From NCBI GenBank assembly GCA_050258415.1, contig JBLMYS010000147.1, positions 4,735 through 68,734 on the forward strand: 64,000 nt of DNA, in the 5' to 3' direction. Of this stretch, positions 8,064 to 15,642 are shown one piece after another (positions within the stretch are counted from its first letter, which is position 1; every line of letters starts with the position of its first letter). Under the pieces are notes generated by a model. It was not told the origin of the DNA, did no database searches, and was given only the letters and a program-made list of their open reading frames with translations. This stretch comes from JAAXKN01 sp050258415. Lineage in GTDB: Bacteria; Bacteroidota; Ignavibacteria; Ignavibacteriales; SURF-24. The position numbers and the translations under genes are program-made.

Positions 8064-11057
8064 ATGCATAGCACAACACAGCACTTCAGCCTTGAGGACA
8101 TGATTGGCCAGCGATACAGGAAATTCCAAAAGCTGATGCCTTTTAAGATACGCGAGATTCTGCTCGTTTCGAGCCTTTATGACGCTTACCTCTTTGAAGA
8201 GGACGGGCGCCTCTATGAACTAATAAGAAAGGAATACCAGGCCCTGAACCTAAGCCACGCTCCCGAGATAACTCACGTCTCAAGCGGCATCGAGGCCGTC
8301 CAGCTGGCAAAGGAAACCCGCTTCGACCTTATTATTACCACCATGCATATCGAGGATATGCACGTCGTTAAATTTGCCAAAGCTGTCCGTAACGCAGGCC
8401 TGAATATTCCAATTATTCTCCTTGCCTACGATAACCGTGAAAGAAAGGAACTGGTTACCAACTACGACACGTCCGTCTTTGAACAGGTATTCATCTGGCA
8501 GGGCGACTACCGCCTGCTTATCGGTATCGTTAAAAGCGTGGAGGATAAATTAAACGTCGATAACGACACGAAGTTCATTGGCGTGCAGTCCATTATTCTC
8601 ATAGAGGATAACGTAAAATTCTATTCCTCATACCTGCCTATCATTTATACAGAGGTCCTGAAACAGTCTCAACGCCTTATATCCGAGGGCGTTAATCTCT
8701 CGCATAAATTTCTAAGGATGCGTGCAAGGCCTAAGATCCTTCTGTGTACAACTTATGAGGAGGCATGGGGCTATATAGAGAAATATTCAGAGTACATTCT
8801 GGGCGTAATATCCGACATTAACTTTACTCATTACGGCATCAAGGACCCGGAGGCAGGAATTAAATTCGCACGGAATGTTAAGGCAATCCACGAGGATATC
8901 CCCGTTCTCCTGCAGTCGAGTAACGCTCAGCACGCCGAAAGCGCCAGAAACGTTGGGGCATCGTTCCTTCTGAAGAATTCCCCCAGACTTTTACACGAAT
9001 TGCAGGAATTTATCATACACCGTTTTGGCTTCGGCGACTTTATCTTCTATACCCCTGACGGCAGAGAAGTTGGAATTGCAACAAACCTTAAGGAACTCGA
9101 GGAACAGCTTAAAAGAGTCCCGGATGAAACCATACAGTATCACGCCGAAAGAAATCACTTTTCCAACTGGCTTAAGGCAAGGACCGAGTTCTGGCTTGCT
9201 CATAAGCTCAGGCCTCACAAGGTGAGCGATTTCCCGAGCATAAATCACTTAAGGCAGGAACTGATCAGCTCACTGCACGAGTACCTGGAGCTCCGTACAA
9301 GAGGCATTATAACAGATTTTTCAAAAACCTCGTTCGACCCGCAAAACAGTTTCGCCCGAATTGGGGGCGGATCCATTGGCGGAAAGGCCCGCGGCCTGGG
9401 ATTCTTGAATAATTTGATTTACAACTATAACCTTCGCGACCGCTTCCCGGGTGTTAAAATGTTCGTCCCCGCGGCTGTTGTAATTGCAACTGACGTGTTC
9501 GACAGCTTCATAGAAGCAAATGAGCTCGTCAATTTCTCACTTAATGCCACAGATGATGAGGAGATTGCAAGAAGGTTTGTTGATGCTAAAGTCTTCCCAA
9601 AAGACGTAAAACGCAAGCTTGCAGACTTTCTAGATATGGTCCATGAGCCGCTCGCCGTACGTTCTTCCAGCCTCCTTGAGGATTCGCAGTACCAGCCTTT
9701 CGCCGGCGTCTATGAGACTTACATGCTTCCGAACAATGACGAGGACCCAGACGTAAGATTGAAGGAACTGCTTAACACAATAAAAAGAGTTTATGCCTCC
9801 ACATTTTTCAAAGCGGCTAAAGACTACATGAAAGTTACCAGCTACCGCCTTGAAGAAGAAAAAATGGCGGTCATTATCCAGCGCATGGCGGGAAGTCAGC
9901 ACGAAAACCGCTTCTATCCCGATTTTGCTGGCGTGGCAAGAAGCTATAACTTTTATCCCGTCTCTCCGCAGAAGCCGACCGACGGAATTGCAATGGTGGC
10001 CCTTGGGCTCGGTAAAACCGTTGTCGACGGCGGCAACTCGGTCCGCTTTTGCCCGAAATACCCCAGACACCTCATGCAGTTTTTCTCAACAAAGGAAACG
10101 GTCAGAAACGCCCAGCAGGAGTTCTTTGCTCTTAACCTGCACAGCAATATCAGGAATAAGACCGCACAGTGCCACGACGTGCTTGTGCAGCATTACGACC
10201 TCAGCGTCGCGGAAAAAGACGGCACACTATATGCCGCAGGCTCTACATTTTCACCCGAAAACGATCAGGTCTACGACGGCATTTCACGTCACGGACAAAG
10301 AGTAGTTACTTTCGCACCAGTCCTTAAACATAAGGTCTTCCCGCTACCCGATATACTGGATCTGATACTTGACCTTGGAAGCTGGGGCATGGGTACACCG
10401 GTCGAAATTGAATTCGCCGTAAATATGAGCGTTGAGCGCGGCACACCTAAAGAATTTGCACTCCTTCAGATGCGCCCGCTCGTACTATCAAATGAGGCAG
10501 AAGAGCTTAATGTAGATGAGTTTAACGGTGACGACCTCCTGGTCCAGAGCAGCCAGGTTTTGGGTAACGGCGTCATTAGCGATATTTACGACATTGTTGT
10601 TGTCGACCGCGAAAAGTTTGAAAGAAATAAAAGCCGCGAGGCTGCACTCGAAGTCGGAATGTTTAATTCAAGACTTTTGGAAGAAAAACGCCCCTACCTT
10701 TTAATCGGCGTCGGCCGCTGGGGCTCACTCGACCAGTGGCTCGGAATTCCGGTTACGTGGGACCAGATCTCAGGAGCACACACAATAGTTGAATCGGGCT
10801 TTAAGGATTTCAGTGTTACGCCTTCGCAGGGCTCGCACTTCTTCCAGAATATCACCTCGTTCCGTGTGGGCTACTTTACCGTAAACAGCTTTGAGCACAA
10901 GGGTTTTATCGACTGGGAGTGGCTTTCGTGCCAGGAAGTTCATGCTTCGGCCCGTTACACCAGGCACCTGAGGTTCGATAAGCCGATTACAATTAAAATA
11001 AACGGCCACCAGAATAAAGGAATTATTCTTAAACCGGGTACCAACGGCAAGGGCTAG
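8064..11057 (+). CDS. Receiver-like / PEP synthase ATP-grasp fusion protein
   Basis: The chosen start (MHSTTQHFSLEDM) avoids an upstream extension encoded by the heptad-repeat region; the product is then 997 residues. Residues about 30-165 and 175-325 look like two response-regulator folds; the first lacks the phospho-acceptor Asp (LIITTMHIEDM), the second keeps one (GVISDINF). From about residue 440 the protein matches the nucleotide-binding domain of pyruvate phosphate dikinase/PEP synthase: glycine-rich IGGGSIGGKARGLGFL and the AVRSSSLLEDSQYQPFAG segment are visible. The swivelling histidine domain and the PEP-binding barrel of true PEP synthase are absent. It may therefore be a regulatory or phosphotransfer protein rather than a metabolic dikinase. 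Similar long proteins annotated as PEP/pyruvate-binding are known in Chlorobi/Bacteroidota. Cytosolic, no signal peptide. Confidence 0.8.
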   Translation: MHSTTQHFSLEDMIGQRYRKFQKLMPFKIREILLVSSLYDAYLFEEDGRLYELIRKEYQALNLSHAPEITHVSSGIEAVQLAKETRFDLIITTMHIEDMHVVKFAKAVRNAGLNIPIILLAYDNRERKELVTNYDTSVFEQVFIWQGDYRLLIGIVKSVEDKLNVDNDTKFIGVQSIILIEDNVKFYSSYLPIIYTEVLKQSQRLISEGVNLSHKFLRMRARPKILLCTTYEEAWGYIEKYSEYILGVISDINFTHYGIKDPEAGIKFARNVKAIHEDIPVLLQSSNAQHAESARNVGASFLLKNSPRLLHELQEFIIHRFGFGDFIFYTPDGREVGIATNLKELEEQLKRVPDETIQYHAERNHFSNWLKARTEFWLAHKLRPHKVSDFPSINHLRQELISSLHEYLELRTRGIITDFSKTSFDPQNSFARIGGGSIGGKARGLGFLNNLIYNYNLRDRFPGVKMFVPAAVVIATDVFDSFIEANELVNFSLNATDDEEIARRFVDAKVFPKDVKRKLADFLDMVHEPLAVRSSSLLEDSQYQPFAGVYETYMLPNNDEDPDVRLKELLNTIKRVYASTFFKAAKDYMKVTSYRLEEEKMAVIIQRMAGSQHENRFYPDFAGVARSYNFYPVSPQKPTDGIAMVALGLGKTVVDGGNSVRFCPKYPRHLMQFFSTKETVRNAQQEFFALNLHSNIRNKTAQCHDVLVQHYDLSVAEKDGTLYAAGSTFSPENDQVYDGISRHGQRVVTFAPVLKHKVFPLPDILDLILDLGSWGMGTPVEIEFAVNMSVERGTPKEFALLQMRPLVLSNEAEELNVDEFNGDDLLVQSSQVLGNGVISDIYDIVVVDREKFERNKSREAALEVGMFNSRLLEEKRPYLLIGVGRWGSLDQWLGIPVTWDQISGAHTIVESGFKDFSVTPSQGSHFFQNITSFRVGYFTVNSFEHKGFIDWEWLSCQEVHASARYTRHLRFDKPITIKINGHQNKGIILKPGTNGKG

Positions 11058-11066
11058 TCCCTTGCC
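11046..11066 (+). terminator. Hairpin over the stop codon of the 8064 gene
   Basis: GGCAAGGG pairs with CCCTTGCC across a 5-base loop that contains the TAG stop. No U-rich tract follows, so it is a weak terminator or a 3'-end stabilising hairpin. Confidence 0.4.
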
Positions 11067-11091
11067 TGCCTGAGAATTTGTCCTCCCCGAA

Positions 11092-11511
11092 TTAATTACT
11101 TTTCCGGTGAATGGTAAAAGCCATGTCTTTAACCGTATTCTTTACGTCCAGAACGGACACGGTAATTGTGTTGTATTCATCTTCAAGATGTATTCTTCGC
11201 TGGAATTTGTACCTGTCGCCCTCGGGTAAAAACCTGGCCTTCTTTCCGTTTATTTTAACCGCCTGAATTTTGTTTGCCGTTTTGATGGTCCCGAAAATTG
11301 TAACGTCGGTTTGCCTCGTAAACAGGATTCCGCCCTCTTCCACAAAGCCAAGTTCGGTTTCAATTGTGTGGGCCTCGGGTACATTAACCTCTATTGTCAT
11401 CCGGTTGACTTCACTGAGTGAGTCTTTTTCAACAAAATCCGGCCGGATATTTGTGAGAGCCGGGGCCGAGAGGGAAAACATAAGTAATAAAATATTCATT
11501 ACCGCACGCAT
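11092..11511 (-). CDS. Small secreted Ig-like domain protein
   Basis: The 139-residue product has a hydrophobic N-terminus (about residues 4-20), then a region ending in the pattern VKINGKKARF...FQRRIHLEDEYNTITV, which resembles glucodextranase-B/Big-type immunoglobulin-like domains (VNG...L..G.N.I.V.). A GGAGG site lies four bases before the ATG. It converges on the 8064 gene and is divergent from the exporter gene at 11685. No enzyme motif is present; it may be a periplasmic adhesive or accessory domain. It is not recognised as a named family. Confidence 0.6.
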   Translation of the reverse strand: MRAVMNILLLMFSLSAPALTNIRPDFVEKDSLSEVNRMTIEVNVPEAHTIETELGFVEEGGILFTRQTDVTIFGTIKTANKIQAVKINGKKARFLPEGDRYKFQRRIHLEDEYNTITVSVLDVKNTVKDMAFTIHRKSN

Positions 11512-11641
11512 GCTGCCTCCGCTGATATAGAATAATTAAAACGGAAAAGAATAGCGCTGAATACGGCACAATATTAGGAATTTATTTCCGAAGTGGCAAC
11601 AGCTCCAAATAATATTTTCTTAATTTCTTCGTGTACTTTTG

Positions 11642-11649
11642 TATCTTTG
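11642..11649 (+). promoter_or_regulatory. Possible -7 element TATCTTTG for the exporter gene
   Basis: TATCTTTG fits the Bacteroidota -7 consensus TAnnTTTG and lies 35 bp before the ATG at 11685. I could not find a convincing TTG -33 box at the right distance. Confidence 0.35.
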
Positions 11650-11684
11650 ATATTCAAATTCAGTAATTCTGTATTTTATAAATT

Positions 11685-12989
11685 ATGCCCCATTCACTAA
11701 GTTTATCAAGAATATTCAGGTTCTGGCTGCCACTTTCGGCAACATGGCTAATGATGTCTGTTGAAGGGCCTTATCTTTCTGCTATTATTGCAAGAATGCC
11801 CCGTGCCGAGTATAATCTTGCAGCCTATGGTGTAGCCTTCTCATTTGCCATGATTATGGAAGCCCCTATCATTATGATGATGAGCGCGTCTGTGGCAATT
11901 ATAAAAAACAGGTATACTTTCCTTAAGCTCAGAAGTTTTGCATATGCGCTGAACACTATTATAACGGCTTTAATTGTTCTTTTTATATTGCCTCCTGTCT
12001 TTTACTATGTGGCGGAAAACCTCGTCAGGCTGCCTTCTGAAGTTGCCCGGCTTACGCATATTGCAACAATTATACTTATTCCCTGGCCTGCCGCCATCGG
12101 CTACAGAAGGTTTTACCAGGGTATACTCATCAGAAATAACCTTACGCGCAGGGTTGCCTATGGTACAATTGTAAGGCTAAGCTCAATGTCTCTTACGGCT
12201 CTTGTACTTTTCCTTACTACAAGTCTTAACGGAGCAATTGTTGGGGCTTCAGGCCTTTCGATGGGGGTTGTGTGCGAGGCTATTGCAAGCAGGATAATGG
12301 CGGCTAAAATAGTGAAAAAACTGAAGCATGAAGAAGTCTCTTTTCCGGAAGAACAGATTTCATATAAAGAGATAATTAACTTTTATTACCCGCTTGCACT
12401 AACCTCCATTCTAACCCTGGCCGTAAACCCTATGATAACATTCTTCATGGGGCAGAGCCGTATGCCTTTGGAGTCACTTGCCGTTCTTCCAGTGGTAAAT
12501 TCTTTTATTTTCATATTCAAGAGTTTCGGCGTTTCTTACCAGGAGACTTCAATTGCCCTTCTGGGTGAAAACAAGAAAGAATATCCACCACTCAGGAACT
12601 TCGCCTGTATTCTTGGAGTAGCTTCTACTGCAGCCCTGGTGCTTATAGCTTTTCTTCCTTTGGCAGACGTGTGGTTTATCGATATTTCCGGGTTATCCAA
12701 GGTCCTTGCATCAATTGCAAGGCCGCCTTTAATGATACTTGCCCTGATTCCGGGGCTGGAAGTTTTAATTAACTTTCAGAGGGCCATACTTGTGGATTCG
12801 AGGGCAACGAGGTATATAACAACTGCAACTGCAATTGAAGTTGGCGGAATTATCCTCACCTTATTCATTACAATTAAATATTTTTCTTTTATTGGTGTAG
12901 TTGCCGCAGCCCTTGCAATGCTTTTAGGCCGCATAGGCGCCAATATCTACCTTTTTCCCCCGTTTTGGAAACATCTGCCCGAAAAATAA
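11685..12989 (+). CDS. MATE-superfamily / ANKH-like multi-pass membrane exporter
   Basis: The 434-residue protein is almost entirely hydrophobic, with about 12 predicted membrane segments in two halves, as in the MATE/MOP fold. Its N-terminus (RFWLPLSATWLMMSVEGP, then AAYGVAFSFAMIMEAP) and the start of the second half (FYYPLALTSILTLAVNPMI) resemble the progressive-ankylosis (ANKH) branch more than classic NorM pumps. ANKH proteins export small anions such as pyrophosphate, ATP or citrate in animals; the substrate here is unknown. It stands alone with its own promoter region and ends in a bidirectional terminator shared with the convergent hydrolase gene. Confidence 0.7.
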   Translation: MPHSLSLSRIFRFWLPLSATWLMMSVEGPYLSAIIARMPRAEYNLAAYGVAFSFAMIMEAPIIMMMSASVAIIKNRYTFLKLRSFAYALNTIITALIVLFILPPVFYYVAENLVRLPSEVARLTHIATIILIPWPAAIGYRRFYQGILIRNNLTRRVAYGTIVRLSSMSLTALVLFLTTSLNGAIVGASGLSMGVVCEAIASRIMAAKIVKKLKHEEVSFPEEQISYKEIINFYYPLALTSILTLAVNPMITFFMGQSRMPLESLAVLPVVNSFIFIFKSFGVSYQETSIALLGENKKEYPPLRNFACILGVASTAALVLIAFLPLADVWFIDISGLSKVLASIARPPLMILALIPGLEVLINFQRAILVDSRATRYITTATAIEVGGIILTLFITIKYFSFIGVVAAALAMLLGRIGANIYLFPPFWKHLPEK

Positions 12990-12991
12990 AA

Positions 12992-13023
12992 AAGGCTGCC
13001 ATGAACCTCTTCATAACAGCCTT
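12992..13023. terminator. Bidirectional terminator
   Basis: AAGGCTG at 12992-12998 pairs with CAGCCTT at 13017-13023, with an inner ATGAA/TTCAT stem. It sits between two convergent genes and has an A-run on the left, so it can stop transcription leftward from the hydrolase gene as well. Confidence 0.7.
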
Positions 13024-13043
13024 CTATCATCTTTGCAGTAGAT

Positions 13044-15473
13044 TTATTTAACTATTATCATCTTCTTCGTTGAGATAAAGCCGTTCGTCTTTAGTGTGTA
13101 AAAATAAATACCGCTTGTAACGCTGAACCTGTCGGCGTTGAACTCTATGCTGTGGCTTCCCGAGGTCTGGTACCTGTCAACAAGCACAGCTATCTCATTG
13201 CCTAAAACATCAAATACACTCAGCCTTACGTGCGTATCCTTGGCCAGTGAATACCTGATCACTGTTGAAGGATTAAAAGGATTGGGGAAATTCTGTTTAA
13301 GCGAGTATTCCCTCACCTGAAGATCCTTCTGTTCTTTCTCTGCCTTCTCCTCTTTGACACCTGAAACAGAAGTTGTAAGAAACGCCCATCTGGCCGACCA
13401 GCCGGTTTCTGCAGATGCGTTTTTGGCCTTTACATGCCAGTAATAATAACTTCCAGTCTGAAGTGGCTTTGTGAGCGCAAATGCAGTATCAGTAATGACG
13501 GTATCGGCAACTATATTCATATAATCCTGATCTGAACTTAACTGCAGCCTGTATGAAGTGGCACTCAGTACCCTTGGCCACTTAAATTTAGGGTTAAGAA
13601 CTACATCCGTTGCAGTATTTTTAGGCTCCGATAATACCGGAGTGCTCATTACACTTGATTCGAACTCAAAAGGAGCAGAGTACTCACTGTTTCCGCCCGG
13701 TCCTGCGGCTTTTACCCTCCAGTAATACTGTACTCCCGGCATTACAGAATTGTACGCAAAAGATAATTTTCTGTGTTCAGGAGCATAGGCTACAATACTC
13801 TTGAACTGGCTGTCTTTTGCTATCTGCAATGCGTAGCTCTCGGCCAATGGGACACTATTCCACGTAAGTGTTGCTGTGTTAACCAGATTAGCTGCATGAT
13901 CTGCAGGTGACTTCAGAACCGGCATTACAGGTATCTGGTCAGGCTGGTTCATCTGGAAGACGTTGCTCATAGCACTTTCATTTGAATAACGGTCGACAGC
14001 GGTAACCACATAATAGTTGCCATTTGTAACTGAATACTTTGCATAGGCCGGTGAAAGCGTCGTTTCGCCGCAGGTGCCAAGTATCTTCGAAGGATCGTTC
14101 AGCATATCCTGTGTGGGTGCACTCTCAAAGCGGTAAACTATATAGAAAAACGCAGCATCACCGTCCTGGGAGGCCTGCGGGGCATCCCACTTAAGCTCAT
14201 ATTTACCTGTGGTTGTATTTTTTTCAGCCCTCAGATTCAGCGGGGCATTCGGCTTCATGTTGCTTCCCTGAAGCCAGGCCATCTTTGGGGTAATAGCCGC
14301 ATAAAGGTTAAAGTTATGAATCAGTGAATCTGTACATCCTGCGTAGTTCTTGTCTGTAAGGCTGTTTGAATTGTAAAATACACCGCCTTTTACGGTTGGG
14401 GTTGAACGGTTGGTTTTCATTTCCCAGCCAAGCTCATTCGGCGTAAAACCGCTCTCGGTGTATCTGTAGGACGGAAGCCCGATATACAAATGTCTTCCGT
14501 TCAGGAATGAATCTCCCGACCAATTCGGAAGCCTGCCGTAATAACCAGCCCAGTAAAGCTGCGGCATAATGTAATCAATATAAGAAGTGCCGCTGTGGGG
14601 TTTACCAGACATGTCGGTATATTTTCCCTGCAGCCATCCGGGGGTATCGCAATAAATTCCTGTATTTACAGATGGATTTCCCGAAGGGCTGATGCCGAAC
14701 TTAACCCAGGGTTTTACGGCCTTAATGCTGTCGTTAATGGCAGCAAGAAGCATATTGACGTTGTTCATACGCCATTCGGCTTTGGTTGAAAATGTGCCTT
14801 TATACGTGTTATAGGCGGCATCGTCATTAAATGTACCGTATTCTGTATAAGGATAAAAATAATCGTCAAAGTGAATGCCGTCTACATCATAGCGGCGCAC
14901 AATATCCATAATTACCTTAAGCAGGTAGGCTCTTACTTCCGGAAGTCCCGGGTTCAGGAACTTATACGGATATGATGTGCTGGAATTTACGCATGTAATT
15001 ACCCATTCCGGATGGAGTACTGCAACATTGTTCGGTGCAAGTGAAGCAGGGTTTTCACCCGTTGCCGTTACACGGTAAGGATTAAGCCATGCGTGAAGTT
15101 CCATACCTCTTTTATGGGCCTCATCAACTGCGAAGGTAAGGGGATCATAATTAGGGTCCGACGGTGCCGTTCCCTGCTTTCCTGTCAGATATGTCGACCA
15201 TGGCTCAATTGTGCTCTTGTAAACAGCATCACATTTGGGCCTTATATGAAAGAATATTGCGTTTAGTCCGTAAGACTTGTGCTGATTAAAGATTGTAACG
15301 AGCTGACTCTTCTGTGCACTAATGGCGCTGGCGTCTGTCCCCTTAGTTGAGGGCCAGTCAATCCCCAGTGAAGCAACCCACACCCCCCTTAGTTCCTGTT
15401 TGGGGGAAACCTGTGGAAAAGATAAAACGGACATGGAAAGGACAAAAAATAAACAGTAAATAATTTTTTTCAT
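13044..15473 (-). CDS. Family-10-like glycosyl hydrolase (DUF187/GHL10) with FN3 modules and T9SS tail, paralogue A
   Basis: The start is set at MKKIIYCLFFVLSMSVL (signal peptide); an upstream in-frame extension is not credible. Of 809 residues, about 20-400 match the GHL10/YngK-type domain: ELRGVWVASLGIDWPS at the front, AVDEAHKRGMELHAWLNPYRV and VDGIHFDDYFYPY with the conserved acidic residues of the barrel. Three FN3-like modules follow (about 410-715), with YYWRVKAAGPGG and YYWHVKAKN cores, then a T9SS type A domain beginning KQNFPNPFNPSTVIRYS. These enzymes are thought to cleave polysaccharides or glycosaminoglycan/peptidoglycan-like substrates; the exact substrate is unknown. It is expected to be exported and anchored on the cell surface. 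It is a tandem duplicate of the next gene. Confidence 0.88.
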   Translation of the reverse strand: MKKIIYCLFFVLSMSVLSFPQVSPKQELRGVWVASLGIDWPSTKGTDASAISAQKSQLVTIFNQHKSYGLNAIFFHIRPKCDAVYKSTIEPWSTYLTGKQGTAPSDPNYDPLTFAVDEAHKRGMELHAWLNPYRVTATGENPASLAPNNVAVLHPEWVITCVNSSTSYPYKFLNPGLPEVRAYLLKVIMDIVRRYDVDGIHFDDYFYPYTEYGTFNDDAAYNTYKGTFSTKAEWRMNNVNMLLAAINDSIKAVKPWVKFGISPSGNPSVNTGIYCDTPGWLQGKYTDMSGKPHSGTSYIDYIMPQLYWAGYYGRLPNWSGDSFLNGRHLYIGLPSYRYTESGFTPNELGWEMKTNRSTPTVKGGVFYNSNSLTDKNYAGCTDSLIHNFNLYAAITPKMAWLQGSNMKPNAPLNLRAEKNTTTGKYELKWDAPQASQDGDAAFFYIVYRFESAPTQDMLNDPSKILGTCGETTLSPAYAKYSVTNGNYYVVTAVDRYSNESAMSNVFQMNQPDQIPVMPVLKSPADHAANLVNTATLTWNSVPLAESYALQIAKDSQFKSIVAYAPEHRKLSFAYNSVMPGVQYYWRVKAAGPGGNSEYSAPFEFESSVMSTPVLSEPKNTATDVVLNPKFKWPRVLSATSYRLQLSSDQDYMNIVADTVITDTAFALTKPLQTGSYYYWHVKAKNASAETGWSARWAFLTTSVSGVKEEKAEKEQKDLQVREYSLKQNFPNPFNPSTVIRYSLAKDTHVRLSVFDVLGNEIAVLVDRYQTSGSHSIEFNADRFSVTSGIYFYTLKTNGFISTKKMIIVK

Positions 15474-15584
15474 AAGCGCTTCCACTATATCTGAATGTTG
15501 GTTATTTAGCACTCTGAAAATAGCAAATTTATACTGAATTCTGAATAGAATTTCGGGGAATAATTGAAGTAAAAGGAGCAAAAA

Positions 15585-15616
15585 AAAGCGGCAGACCCAA
15601 TTGGGCCTGCCGCTTT
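15585..15616 (-). terminator. Rho-independent terminator after the 15643-18039 gene
   Basis: Minus-strand hairpin with the stem AAAGCGGCAG/CTGCCGCTTT and a self-complementary inner CCCAATTGGG part, followed on the minus strand by a run of T. It separates the two tandem hydrolase genes, which are thus likely transcribed independently. Confidence 0.8.
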
Positions 15617-15642
15617 GTAAACTATTACTATATGTATAAGGT

